From Bog-756 sp963776225 (GTDB taxonomy: Bacteria > Actinomycetota > Acidimicrobiia > Acidimicrobiales > RAAP-2), in assembly GCA_963776225.1 (NCBI GenBank), contig CAVZLL010000003.1, positions 868,001-932,000 of the forward strand: a stretch of 64,000 nucleotides of DNA, read 5' to 3'. Within the stretch, counting starts at the first letter, position 1. Every line of letters begins with the position of its first letter. Made by a program: the position numbers and the translations under genes. Shown one piece after another: positions 16,269 to 24,960 of the stretch. The notes beneath the pieces were generated by a model. The model saw nothing but the letters and a program-made list of their open reading frames with translations. It did no database searches and was not told the DNA's origin.

Positions 16269-17192
16269 GTGCACCCACCACGAGCCCGACGATCGGAACT
16301 CGCCACTCCGGCCAGTAGCGAGCGGATGTGCGAGAAGGCTCCGACGTCGGGTGCCGATCTGGTGTTCCTGGACCTGGAGGACGCCTGCGCGCCGATCGCC
16401 AAGGAGCCAGCCCGCCATACCGCGGTCAACGCGCTCGTCGGGCAGGACTGGGGCCGGGTCGTCCGGGCGGTCCGGGTCAACGGCCTGGAGACCCCGTGGT
16501 GTTACGGGGACGTGGTCGAGGTGGTCACCGGTGCCCGGGAGGCGGTCGACGTGATCATCGTCCCCAAGGCGCGGAGGGCCCAGGACGTGTGGTGGTACGA
16601 CGTCCTGCTCACCCAGCTCGAATCCAAGCTCGGACTGAGGAAGCGCATCGCACTCGAGGTCCTGATCGAGGAGGCGGAGGGACTGTCGAACGCCGCGGAG
16701 ATCGCACGGTCGAGCGATCGACTGGAAGCCGTCATCTTCGGGGCAGGGGACCTCTCCGCCTCGTTCCGTGCGCGGGTGGACGGCAACTTCGATCCGGTCG
16801 GTGAGTACCCCGGTGACTTCTGGCACTTCGCGAGGGTCCAGATCCTGGCCGCCGCCCGGGGCGCCGGCATCGACGCCATCGACGCGCCCTACCCGGCGTA
16901 CACGGATCCGGAGGGGTACCGGCGGTCCGCCGTTCACGCAAGCCTCCTCGGGTACGACGGGAAGTGGGCCATCCATCCGGACCAGGTCCCGATCGCCAAC
17001 GCCGTCTTCGCCCCCACCGAGCGGGAGATCCGCGACGCCGAGGACTCCATCGAGACCTACCGGGCGTCGGAGGCCGACGGTGTCGGGGCCATCGGACGGG
17101 ACGGCACCCTCGTCGACGCCGCCCACATGAGGTTGGCCGCCAACGTTCTCCACAAGGCGGCCCTCGTCGAGTCCGAGCGCGCCGCCAGGTGA
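16269..17192 (+). CDS. CitE/HpcH-type C-C lyase (CoA-ester lyase)
   Basis: This 307-residue protein (GTG start) belongs to the HpcH/HpaI aldolase and citrate lyase beta family. It shows the family's LVFLDLEDACAP metal-site region, an arginine strand VVRAVRVNGLETPW, VIIVPKA, LEVLIEEAEGL and the C-terminal YDGKWAIHPDQV motif. Such enzymes cleave or form malyl-, methylmalyl- or related hydroxyacyl-CoA esters with Mg2+. It lies between the CoA-transferase and the frameshifted DapB-like gene in the same operon. Confidence 0.9.
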   Translation: MHPPRARRSELATPASSERMCEKAPTSGADLVFLDLEDACAPIAKEPARHTAVNALVGQDWGRVVRAVRVNGLETPWCYGDVVEVVTGAREAVDVIIVPKARRAQDVWWYDVLLTQLESKLGLRKRIALEVLIEEAEGLSNAAEIARSSDRLEAVIFGAGDLSASFRARVDGNFDPVGEYPGDFWHFARVQILAAARGAGIDAIDAPYPAYTDPEGYRRSAVHASLLGYDGKWAIHPDQVPIANAVFAPTEREIRDAEDSIETYRASEADGVGAIGRDGTLVDAAHMRLAANVLHKAALVESERAAR

Positions 17193-17208
17193 ACGGCCGG
17201 CCGCACCG

Positions 17209-18268
17209 GTGACGGACGGGTCCACCTACCGGGTCGTCCAATGGGCGACCGGGAACATCGGTTCCCGTTCGCTGCGGGCGGTCATCGAGCACCCCCGGTT
17301 GAGCCTGGCAGGGCTGTGGGTGAGCACGCAGGACAAGGTCGGGCGCGATGCGGGCTCCCTCTGCGGGCTCGGTCCGACCGGGATCACGGCCACCTCCGAC
17401 CCCGACGGGATCCTCGCGCTCGAGACCGGATTGCGTGCTGTACATGCAGCAGGGGTCCGACCTCGAGGTGCTCTGCGCACTCCTGGAGTCGGGGGCCAAC
17501 GTGGTGACCACCGCCGGCGACTTCCACCACCCCGGAAGCATGGATCCCGCGGTCCGGCAGCGGGTCGAGTCCGCGTGCGCGCGTGGGGGCACGTCGATCC
17601 ACAGCACGGGGAGCAGTCCGGGCTTCATCTCCGAGGCGGTACCGATCGTGCTCACCTCGATCCAGCGCAGGCTCGACCGGCTCCGGATCGACGAGTTCGC
17701 CGACCTCTCCAGCCGCAACTCACCGACCCTGCTCTTCGAGCTCATGGGCTTCGGCCGGGACCCCTCGGACTTCGACACCGGCCGGTGGGCGCACGGCGCC
17801 GTCGCCTTCGGGCCCTCGCTGCGGCAGCTCGGTGACGCACTCGGACTGCCTCTGGACTCGGTCGAATCGAGCGGGGAGGTGGCCACGGCGACGCGGGACA
17901 CCGAGATCGCCGCCGGGACGATCCGGTCGGGGACGGTGGCGGGCCAGCGGATGACGGTCACCGGCTGCAGGAACGACAGCGAGCTCCTCTCGTTCCGTGC
18001 CACCTGGTACTGCACGACCGAGCTCGAGGCGGCGTGGGACCTCCGGGAGGGAGGGTGGCGGGTGACCGTCGACGGGGACAGCCCGCTCGATGTCGAGATC
18101 CGGCTGGCGATCCCCCTCGAGCGGATGGCGGAGACGACTCCCGGCTACACGGCCAACCGCGCGGTGAACGCGGTTCCGGTGGTCTGTGAGGCCCCACCGG
18201 GGATCAGGACCACCGTCGACCTCCCGCAGATCGTGGCCGACCTGGGGGGACAGGTCGGCGCCGGATGA
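17209..18268 (+). pseudogene. DapB-like NAD(P)-dependent dehydrogenase, frameshifted
   Basis: Two overlapping frames together make one protein of about 352 residues. The first encodes the Rossmann N-terminus (VVQWATGNIGSRSLRAV, then LWVSTQDKVGRDAG) up to DPDGILALET; the second resumes with DCVLYMQQGSDLEVLC and runs through the catalytic domain (VVTTAGDFHHPG, STGSSPGFISEAVP). One extra G in ACCGGATTGC near 17431 moves the frame. Family members resemble dihydrodipicolinate reductase N-termini and 2,4-diaminopentanoate dehydrogenase. Both halves look well preserved, so either a very recent mutation or a sequence error explains it. Confidence 0.8.
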
Positions 18269-18320
18269 CGTCGATGGGGCCCAGCGCATTCGGAGCTACT
18301 CTGCCGGCGGTGGTGCGCGC

Positions 18321-19244
18321 ATGAGCGACGAGGGCGTCCTCGATCCCTGGGTGGCCGAGTGGATCGCGGCCAATCCCGAACGATCCACGCCGTTGGAGGC
18401 CTTCGCCCCTGAGCTCTTGAAGCTCGCTCGTGGGGCCTGGGATCCACCGACGACCCGGGAGATCGCCCACGTCCACGACGACCACGTCGGTGACGTCCCG
18501 GTCCGGGTCTACCGGGGCGAGGGCGAGCCGACCGGTGTCGTGGTCTACTTCCACGGCGGTGGCTTCGTCATCGGCAGTATCGGGATCATGGACGCTGTCG
18601 CCCGCGAGCTCGCCCACGGGTCGGGCGCCGTCGTCGTGTCGGTCGGGTACCGCCTGGCTCCGGAGGATCCCTATCCGGCCGGGCTGGACGACTGTGAGTC
18701 GGTGACCCGCTGGGCGATGGCCAACGCCGGAACCTTCGGTCTGCAGCACCCGGTGGTGGCCGTGGCCGGGGAGAGTGCCGGTGGGAACCTCGCGGCCGCG
18801 GTCGCGCTGCGGTTGCGCGACTCCGGCGGCGGTGCGCTGGCCGGGCAGGCGCTCCTCTATCCGGCGCTCGCCGGGTCGCAGGAGCACCCGTCCTCGATCG
18901 AGTTCGACGGGCTCATCATCAGCCGGCTCGCCGCAGCGTACTTCTGGGACGCCTACAGCAGCGGCCGGGACCTGGACTCGGACCCCTACGCCGCGCCGCT
19001 GCACGCCGGGTCCCTCGCGGGCCTCCCTCCGGCACTGGTCGTCCTGGGCGGCTGCGACATGCTCCGGGACGAGGGCCGTGCGTACGCGGCACGGCTCCGG
19101 GACGAGGGAGTGGAGGTGGACGAGCTCTGCCTCGCCGGCCAGCCCCACGGGTTCCTCAACTTCGGGTTCCCTGCGGCCACCCAGGCCTTCGAGCACATCG
19201 GCAGCTGGCTCCGCGGGACGCTCCGGGCGCACGCCCGGACCTAG
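18321..19244 (+). CDS. Alpha/beta-hydrolase, hormone-sensitive lipase family esterase
   Basis: This 307-residue esterase has the HSL-family oxyanion-hole motif HGGG (78-81), the nucleophile S152 in GESAGG, D246 in GGCDMLRD and H276 in GQPHGFLN, a complete catalytic triad. No signal peptide is visible, so it acts in the cytoplasm on short acyl or aryl esters. It is the last gene of the LLM monooxygenase operon and converges on the SDR at 19276. A Baeyer-Villiger or similar oxidation upstream would produce esters that fit this activity; that link is inference. Confidence 0.9.
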   Translation: MSDEGVLDPWVAEWIAANPERSTPLEAFAPELLKLARGAWDPPTTREIAHVHDDHVGDVPVRVYRGEGEPTGVVVYFHGGGFVIGSIGIMDAVARELAHGSGAVVVSVGYRLAPEDPYPAGLDDCESVTRWAMANAGTFGLQHPVVAVAGESAGGNLAAAVALRLRDSGGGALAGQALLYPALAGSQEHPSSIEFDGLIISRLAAAYFWDAYSSGRDLDSDPYAAPLHAGSLAGLPPALVVLGGCDMLRDEGRAYAARLRDEGVEVDELCLAGQPHGFLNFGFPAATQAFEHIGSWLRGTLRAHART

Positions 19245-19275
19245 ACGCCGACCCGGGTCGACACCCGAGCGGCGT
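19245..19275. terminator. Inverted repeat between convergent genes
   Basis: ACGCCG (19245-19250) pairs with CGGCGT (19270-19275), with the self-complementary CGACCCGGGTCG (19249-19260) inside. It sits in the 31-bp gap between convergent esterase and SDR genes and may terminate both, although no U-tract follows. Confidence 0.35.
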
Positions 19276-20022
19276 TCAGATGTACATGCCGCCGTTGACC
19301 CCGATCACCTGCCCGGTGATGTAGCCGCCCTCCTCGGAGCACAGGAAGGCGCAGGCGGCGGCGATGTCCTCCGGCGTCCCGGCCCGCCCGAGCGGGACCA
19401 TCTTCCCGAGGTCGTCGATGCTGGGCACGTTCCCGACCGCGAAGGCCTTCCGGGCCATCGGCGTGTCCACGATGGTCGGGGGAACGGTGTTGACCGTGAT
19501 GCCCTGCGTGGCGAACTCGCGGGCGAACGCCTTGGTGAGCCCGATCACGCCGCCCTTGGAGGCGACATAGTGCGCCATCTGGGGCGCACCTGATTGGGCG
19601 CTCGACGAGGAGATGGTGACCATCCGTCCCCAGCCCTCGGCGATCATGTCGGGCACCGCCAGCTGCATGCAGGTGAACGTGCCGGTGAGGTTGACCGCCA
19701 GGATCTGGTCCCACTTCTCCGGGGTGATGTCGAGCACGGCGTCGAAGGACTCGATGCCAGCGCTGGTGACGAGAATCGTGGTCGGACCGAGCTCGGCACG
19801 CACCGCGGAGAACACCTGCTCCAGCGCCGCACGATCGGCGACGTCGGCCTCGTAGGCCGCGGCGCTGCAGCCTTGCCCGACCAGCTCCTTGGCTGCGGCC
19901 CGCGTGCCGGTCCCGTCGCGGTCGAGCAGGGCGACGGCGTGGCCGTCGCTGGCGAGGCGACGGGCGATCCCGAGGCCGATCCCCGACGCTGCTCCGGTCA
20001 CGACGGCTACCCGGGGACTCAT
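19276..20022 (-). CDS. Short-chain dehydrogenase/reductase
   Basis: This 248-residue classical SDR carries TGAASGIGLG, NVNLTGTF-type central sequence, the catalytic Ser in TISSSSAQSG and YVASK, and the end motif YITGQVIGVNGG. Its ATG overlaps the P450 stop by three bases (ATGA), so the two are translationally coupled. It is a paralogue of the SDR at 10761. A hydroxyl introduced by the P450 would be a natural substrate for oxidation to the ketone; this is inferred from the pairing. Confidence 0.92.
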   Translation of the reverse strand: MSPRVAVVTGAASGIGLGIARRLASDGHAVALLDRDGTGTRAAAKELVGQGCSAAAYEADVADRAALEQVFSAVRAELGPTTILVTSAGIESFDAVLDITPEKWDQILAVNLTGTFTCMQLAVPDMIAEGWGRMVTISSSSAQSGAPQMAHYVASKGGVIGLTKAFAREFATQGITVNTVPPTIVDTPMARKAFAVGNVPSIDDLGKMVPLGRAGTPEDIAAACAFLCSEEGGYITGQVIGVNGGMYI

Positions 20023-21323
20023 CTCGACCCGTCCATGGGTGTGAACTCGATGTGCAGATCGTGAAGACCACGGAGGATCCAGGTCGGCTCGTAGTCGAAG
20101 CGGCGGGCCCCGGGCGGCCCGTGGTGATCGTCCGAGAGCCGGATGTCCCGCATCCGGTCGAGGATCCGTTCGATGCTGATGCGGCCTTCGGCCCGGGCCA
20201 ACGGGCCACCGGGACACGAATGGGCGCCGCGTCCGAATGCGAGGTGCTCCTTGGCGTTCGGCCGGTCGACCCGGAATTCTGCCGGGCATTCGAACCGGCG
20301 CGGGTCACGGTTGGCCGCCCCGTTCAGCAGCATGACCGGTGTCCCCGCGGCGATGTCGTACCCGCCGATGGTGGTCGGTCGGCGGGCGAGCCGGAAATCG
20401 GCCTTGACCGGACTCTCGATCCGCAGCGCCTCCTCGATGAAGTCGGGGATGCGCTCGTGGTGGGCCCGCAGCTCGTCTTGGAGCTCCGGATACTCCGCGA
20501 GGTACTTGAGCGCGGTGGCGAGCAGGCGGGCGGTCGTTTCCTGCCCGGCGGCGAACAGGAAGGTTGCCGTCCTCACGACGGCGGCCACCTCGGGGGTGGA
20601 TCCGTCGGGGTAGGTGGCCTGGGCGAGCGCGGTCAGCACGTCGTGCTGCGGCTCGCGCCGGCGGTCCTCCACGTACCTGGCAAACCAGTCGTCGAGCGAC
20701 GCGAGGAAGTTGAGCGACGACGGATCCGCGTCGCCCTCGGTGTGCTGATCGGCCGCCGAGATACCGCCGGGGGTGACCGAGAGACCGAAGAACTTCCGGA
20801 ACGCCGGGTGATCCTCTTCGGGGACACCCAGGACGTCAGCGACCACCAGCATGGCGAACGGCTGCGCGTAGGCACCGATGAACTCGCAGTGCCCGTCGCC
20901 GATGAACTCGTCGATCTGCCGATCGACAGCACGCCACATGAACGCCTCGTTCTCCCTGAGCCGTTTCGGGGTCAGCAGCCGCATGGTCAGCGCCCGCTCA
21001 CGGGTGTGCATGGGCGGATCCATCGTGACCATGTGCTCGTTCATCGGAAGTTGATCGCGATAGCGGTCGATGATCTCGCCGACGTCGTCCCCCTCGAGGG
21101 GCACGGGAAACGAGGCGAACGGGCCCACGACGGATATGCACGACGAGAAGGTGTCGAGGTCGCGGTAGACCTCGGTCGCCTCGTCGTACCCGGAGACCGC
21201 CACCACGCCGTAATGCGGTGTCGACACCACCGGGCTCTTCGAACGGAGGTGGTCGAAGTAGGGATACGGATCCTCGACGAGCGACTCGTCGGTGAAGAAG
21301 TCGACAGACTCGTAGTTGGTCAC
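20019..21323 (-). CDS. Cytochrome P450 monooxygenase
   Basis: This 434-residue soluble P450 shows the I-helix AGQETT oxygen-activation motif, the K-helix EEALRIESP (ExxR), and the heme-binding loop FGRGAHSCPGG with axial Cys370. There is no membrane anchor, as expected for bacterial P450s fed by ferredoxin. No dedicated ferredoxin gene is adjacent. It is followed by a coupled SDR and is divergent from a TetR gene whose effector domain is scrambled. The dyad at 21351-21366 lies just upstream of its start. Confidence 0.95.
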   Translation of the reverse strand: MTNYESVDFFTDESLVEDPYPYFDHLRSKSPVVSTPHYGVVAVSGYDEATEVYRDLDTFSSCISVVGPFASFPVPLEGDDVGEIIDRYRDQLPMNEHMVTMDPPMHTRERALTMRLLTPKRLRENEAFMWRAVDRQIDEFIGDGHCEFIGAYAQPFAMLVVADVLGVPEEDHPAFRKFFGLSVTPGGISAADQHTEGDADPSSLNFLASLDDWFARYVEDRRREPQHDVLTALAQATYPDGSTPEVAAVVRTATFLFAAGQETTARLLATALKYLAEYPELQDELRAHHERIPDFIEEALRIESPVKADFRLARRPTTIGGYDIAAGTPVMLLNGAANRDPRRFECPAEFRVDRPNAKEHLAFGRGAHSCPGGPLARAEGRISIERILDRMRDIRLSDDHHGPPGARRFDYEPTWILRGLHDLHIEFTPMDGSR

Positions 21324-21350
21324 ACGGCTCCGATCGTCCGACGCGGGGAA

Positions 21351-21366
21351 CTGAGCGATTGCTTAG
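21351..21366. promoter_or_regulatory. TetR-type operator candidate
   Basis: CTGAGC-GATT-GCTTAG is an imperfect (5/6) inverted repeat 28 bp upstream of the P450 start and 138 bp upstream of the damaged TetR gene. Spacing and half-site form resemble operators of TetR repressors that control catabolic P450/SDR operons. Confidence 0.45.
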
Positions 21367-21503
21367 CATCGGCGAAGGGCCAGGTCAATCGGGCCGGCGG
21401 CCCCTGCGCAACGGGGGGAGAGGGGCAGACCGGTCGGGGGACCAGGACGCAGCGGGCGCACGCCACGGAGGAAACCGGGCGTGCGCTCCTGGTAGGAACG
21501 GAC

Positions 21504-22118
21504 ATGGCCTCGAACAGACGGATCGGCTCCGAGAGCTCGGGGAGGCGCGCCGAGCTCCTCGATGCAGCCGAGGAGCTGATGCTCGAAGAGGGCTATGCCG
21601 CAGTGAGCTCACGACGCATCGCCCAGAAGGCCGGACTCAAGCCGCAACTCGTCCACTACTACTTCCGGACCATGGACGAGCTCTTCCTGGCGGCGTTCCG
21701 CCGGCGCGCCGAGATCGGTCTCGCCCGCCAGGCGAGGGCGTTCAGTTCGGATCAGCCGTTACGAGCGCTCTGGTCGTTCAGCGATGATCCCACCGGCACC
21801 GCGCTCGACCTTGGAGTATGCAGCCCTGGCCAACCACCGAAAGTCCATCCGGACCGAGATCGCCCGTTACGGCGAGTTGTTCCGTCGTCGGCACACCGAA
21901 GCGTTGAGCGAGGTCCTTCGCGGAACGCGGGATCGACACCGACGAACTCGCACCCATCGCGGCTGATGGTTCTGATCACCGGGGTGTCGCAGATCCTGGT
22001 GATGGAGGAGGCCCTCGGGATGTCCACCGGCCACGCGGAGATGCGTGCCCTGGTGGAACGGACCCTCGAGCAGCTCGAGGGGGAACCGACGGCCGTCGAT
22101 CCGTCCGGGTCCGCTTAG
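21504..22118 (+). pseudogene. TetR-family regulator with scrambled effector domain
   Basis: The N-terminus is an intact TetR DNA-binding domain (RAELLDAAEELMLEEGYAAV, then LKPQLVHYYFRTMDELFLAAF). After about residue 95 the familiar sequence continues in other frames: EYAALANHRKSIRTEIARY in frame two, IDTDELAPIAA in frame three, and VLITGVSQILVMEEALG back in frame one. Three single extra G bases, near 21809, 21922 and 21965, explain this, and together they restore the frame, so an uninterrupted 204-codon frame remains but about 50 central residues are nonsense. DNA binding may survive; ligand response probably does not. A sequence error is possible. Confidence 0.75.
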
Positions 22119-22135
22119 AGAGTCCCCCACCCCGG

Positions 22136-22966
22136 TCACTGGATCGGTTCGTCTCCGGAGAAGGTGGTCCGGTGCATGTCCCGCGGTGAGCTCGGATCGT
22201 ACCGGCACGCACGGTGCAGGACGCCACGGTTGTCCCAGAGCACGACGTCGCCCACCTCCCACTGGTGGCGATAGACGCGCTCGGGGACGGTCGCCCGGGC
22301 GAGGAGGTCGTCGAGGAGGGCCCTGCCGCCGTCACGGGACATGCCGACGACATGGTCGGTGGTCGCGCCGAGCACCAGCGACTTGCGGCCGGAACGATGG
22401 GTCCACACCAACGGGTGCTCCTTGGCCGGCCGCCGCCGCCAGAGCTCCACCTCCTCCAGGGTCGGGTCGGCATTGTGCAAGCGCTGGGAGGCCTCGATGG
22501 TGTGCACCACCCGGACCGACTCGAGTCGGGCCTTCTCGTCACCGGAGAGATCCTCGTAGGCCTGGTAGGAGCTCGCGAACTCGGTCTCGCCGCCCGAGTC
22601 GGCCACGGCGTGCGCGCTGAGCATGGTGGCCATGATCGGGACGTCGTCGGTGCAGCCGTCGATGTGCCAGTCGAAGGTGCCTCTCAGGTACGCGGCGGCC
22701 GGGTTCTTCTTCGGGTCGAGGGTCACCCGGAAGATCTCGGGATGCTCACCCCGCCCGAGCGTCTCCACGGCGCCGAGCTTGCGGCTGAACGCCACCTGGT
22801 GCTCGTCGTCCAGATCGAGGCCGCGGAAGACGAGCGCGCCGTAGGCGTCCAGTGCCTCGAGCGTCCACTCGGGGAGCTCGGCGTCGCCCAATAGCTGGTC
22901 ACGGTCGACACCCTGGACCAGGGCGCCGACGGTCGGTGTCAGCTTCTCGGTCGTGATCACTGCCAT
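22136..22966 (-). CDS. TauD/TfdA-type Fe(II)/2-oxoglutarate dioxygenase (second copy)
   Basis: This 276-residue enzyme aligns end to end with the one at 4005: the iron ligands H101, D103 and H251 and the arginines R262 and R266 are all kept. The start is fixed by a strong AGGAGGG site. The most divergent parts are the N-terminus and residues 68-76, near the expected substrate pocket, so substrate range may differ slightly. It is the third gene of a leftward operon with a Rieske oxygenase and a SnoaL-like protein, mirroring module A. An 83-bp gap with a hairpin separates it from the SnoaL-like gene. Confidence 0.93.
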   Translation of the reverse strand: MAVITTEKLTPTVGALVQGVDRDQLLGDAELPEWTLEALDAYGALVFRGLDLDDEHQVAFSRKLGAVETLGRGEHPEIFRVTLDPKKNPAAAYLRGTFDWHIDGCTDDVPIMATMLSAHAVADSGGETEFASSYQAYEDLSGDEKARLESVRVVHTIEASQRLHNADPTLEEVELWRRRPAKEHPLVWTHRSGRKSLVLGATTDHVVGMSRDGGRALLDDLLARATVPERVYRHQWEVGDVVLWDNRGVLHRACRYDPSSPRDMHRTTFSGDEPIQ

Positions 22967-22999
22967 CGGTGATCCCTCCTCGGTGAATTGGCTCTCTGA

Positions 23000-23037
23000 C
23001 GAGACCGGAGCGGCGCGAGAGCGAACCGACGGTCTCG
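23000..23037. repeat. Intercistronic inverted repeat
   Basis: CGAGACCG (23000-23007) and CGGTCTCG (23030-23037) form a perfect eight-base stem with a 22-base loop between the SnoaL-like and TauD-type genes. It could dampen read-through or stabilise a processed transcript end. Confidence 0.4.
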
Positions 23038-23049
23038 ATGCTGATCTCT

Positions 23050-23460
23050 CTACGTCACGAACTCCGCCGACCGATGGTGGAAACGCCATCCGCCCTCTGC
23101 GTGGTGGAGGACGTCGTGGTACCGCCCGACCAGCTGGACCGCCCAGCCGTGGTCGGACTTCAACAGGAAGACCACGTCGCTGGTCGCCCGGGCCTCGTCG
23201 TCGTTCCAGTCGGTGACCAGCGTGTTGAGGACGAGGTGTCGCTGCGGTCGTACCGGCGTCCATCCGGCGTAGGCCTCACGGAGCGCATCGTGGCCCTGGT
23301 GGGTGCCGAGTCCGGGGATCTCGCAGGTGCCGTCGGGACAGAAGGTGGCCACCACCGCGTCGGTCCGACCGTCGTCCAGCGCCTGGGTGTACGCGGCGAG
23401 CGTGGCGCGGACACCCTCCACGACCTCTTGATAGCCCTGGGTCCGGCTCGGTGCTGGCAT
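23050..23460 (-). CDS. SnoaL/NTF2-like small protein
   Basis: This 136-residue single-domain protein shows an N-terminal helix (VRATLAAYTQALDDGRTDAVV), the VATFCPDGTCEIPG turn, and the C-terminal strands VFLLKSDHGWAVQLVGRYHD and GGWRFHHRSAEF. Its strong basic/aromatic C-terminal strand resembles dioxygenase-associated or dehydratase-type NTF2 proteins. It starts 12 bp after the Rieske oxygenase stop, so it may be that enzyme's small subunit, or an isomerase/hydratase acting on the product. It is only distantly related to the SnoaL-like protein at 1700. Confidence 0.85.
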   Translation of the reverse strand: MPAPSRTQGYQEVVEGVRATLAAYTQALDDGRTDAVVATFCPDGTCEIPGLGTHQGHDALREAYAGWTPVRPQRHLVLNTLVTDWNDDEARATSDVVFLLKSDHGWAVQLVGRYHDVLHHAEGGWRFHHRSAEFVT

Positions 23461-23472
23461 GGTGGATCGCTC

Positions 23473-24837
23473 TCAGAAGCCGAGGTCGACGACAGGGCGT
23501 TCGAGCGGATTGAGATTGATCGCGTGCAGCGCCGGGAGCAGCGCGTCGTAGGGGAGACCGGCGAGGAACCCGTCGACGGTTCGCTCGAAGTTCGCGACGC
23601 CCCCCTCGATCCCCTCGGACAGACGCATGTACTCGAAGCCCCTCGCGTGCAGGCCGCGCTGCTGGCGGGGCAGGTTCGAGAAGTCCTGCATCGGGATCGG
23701 CGGCAATCGTGGATCGTCGCACTCCCACGCCTCGGGAGGCGTGGGCCTCTCCCGGGTGCCCGCCTCCGGGAACCGGGTGAGCGACCAGATCTCCATCAGG
23801 GTCTCCTCCGGACCCAGTGGGCGGAAGCGGTAGGAGGAGGCGCTGCTGTACATCGGCAGGACGTAGTAGTGCGGGAAGCAGTAGCCCATCGGCTCGTTCA
23901 TGCCGCCGTCGTCGAGCTCGTTGAGGTCGGGAATGTCGGAACCCCGCCCCCGGTGCCAGCGCACGACCTCGTCGTTGAGCGTTCGTTGCCAGAGGGCCAT
24001 CGCCTGGACCGGGTCGGCGGGCAGGTCGATGTCCCGCAGTCCCTCGGCCACCCGGACGTCGTGGGCGTGGACCATCCCGGCCATGCCGTCACTCATCGTG
24101 CGCAGGTAGTGGAGCTCGGAATCCACGAAGACCCGCGGGTCGAACGCCCCGGCATCACGCGGCGGGTACCTCCCGGGGATGACCAGCTGGGGGTGGGTCT
24201 GCACCACGTGGTACTGCTCGAGGAACGCCTCCTCGGCGAGCTTCCAATTCACCGGGAGCCGGAAGGCATACCACCACTCGGTCCGTAGGGACTCGGCCCT
24301 CCATGCGTCGAGAATGGTGGCGAAGGGCTCGATGCAGGTCCGCAACGGCGGCGCGTCGTTGTCGAGGTTGATCCACGCGCACCCACCCCACACCTCGCAC
24401 CGTACCGGCACGAGATCCAGGTCTTCGGGTCTCAGATTGTGCTCCGCGAAGGTGCGCGCCTTCGGGACGAAGGTGTTGCGGCCGTCCTGGCCGTAGCACC
24501 AGCCATGGAACGGGCAGACGAACCCTCCTTCGCACCTCCCACGACCTTGGACGACCCGCACGCCGCGGTGGCGACACGCGTTCTGGAGCGCACACACACC
24601 GAGGTCCTCGGTACGGAACACGATGATCGACTGATCGAGGATCTCGTATTCGACGTAGTCGTGCGCCTCCGGGATCTCCTCCAGCCGGCAGGCCATCTGC
24701 CAGGTCCGGGGCCAGAGCAGCTCGGCCTCCATCTGGTAGAAGTCCGGGTCGAAGTAGCGCTCCTTGGGCACCCGGTCGGGGACCTCCACCGCAAAGGGCA
24801 CCGTGCGCGTCGACCACCTCTGACCTGCGATCGCCAT
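23473..24837 (-). CDS. Rieske non-heme iron oxygenase, alpha subunit (second type)
   Basis: This 454-residue oxygenase has Rieske ligands C88-x-H90 and C108-x-x-H111 and the mononuclear iron motif LAEEAFLEQYHVVQTH (H210, H215). It is clearly a different subfamily from the enzyme at 5499 and has a long C-terminal extension containing LLPALHAINLNPLE. A GGGGAAG site precedes the ATG. It leads an operon with a SnoaL-like protein and the second TauD-type gene, and is divergent from a Baeyer-Villiger-type flavoprotein across a promoter containing a family 2 operator. Confidence 0.93.
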   Translation of the reverse strand: MAIAGQRWSTRTVPFAVEVPDRVPKERYFDPDFYQMEAELLWPRTWQMACRLEEIPEAHDYVEYEILDQSIIVFRTEDLGVCALQNACRHRGVRVVQGRGRCEGGFVCPFHGWCYGQDGRNTFVPKARTFAEHNLRPEDLDLVPVRCEVWGGCAWINLDNDAPPLRTCIEPFATILDAWRAESLRTEWWYAFRLPVNWKLAEEAFLEQYHVVQTHPQLVIPGRYPPRDAGAFDPRVFVDSELHYLRTMSDGMAGMVHAHDVRVAEGLRDIDLPADPVQAMALWQRTLNDEVVRWHRGRGSDIPDLNELDDGGMNEPMGYCFPHYYVLPMYSSASSYRFRPLGPEETLMEIWSLTRFPEAGTRERPTPPEAWECDDPRLPPIPMQDFSNLPRQQRGLHARGFEYMRLSEGIEGGVANFERTVDGFLAGLPYDALLPALHAINLNPLERPVVDLGF

Positions 24838-24871
24838 CTGGCCCGCTTCCCCTTCAGTGCGTTCCGGACAG

Positions 24872-24895
24872 TATACTAACCGGTCGGTACAGTGC
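24872..24895 (+). promoter_or_regulatory. Promoter with family 2 (TetR-type) operator
   Basis: A -10-like TATACT (24872-24877) is followed at once by AACCGGTCGGTACAGTGC (24878-24895). The 18-base sequence recurs exactly, inverted, at 37130-37147. A repressor bound here would cover the expected transcription start of the rightward flavoprotein gene, and the -10 overlaps that of the leftward Rieske operon (TAGTAT on the minus strand). Confidence 0.6.
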
Positions 24896-24960
24896 TCATC
24901 TCGACCAGCTGGCGGGATCGACGCCGCCGATGACACGGTGTCCACCCAGTGCGCGGCCCC

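Noticed and set aside
14892..17225. A 777-codon open frame on the minus strand
   Set aside because: It is antisense to three clear genes (LLM monooxygenase end, CaiB, CitE-like), has no recognisable domain and is a by-product of high GC at third codon positions.
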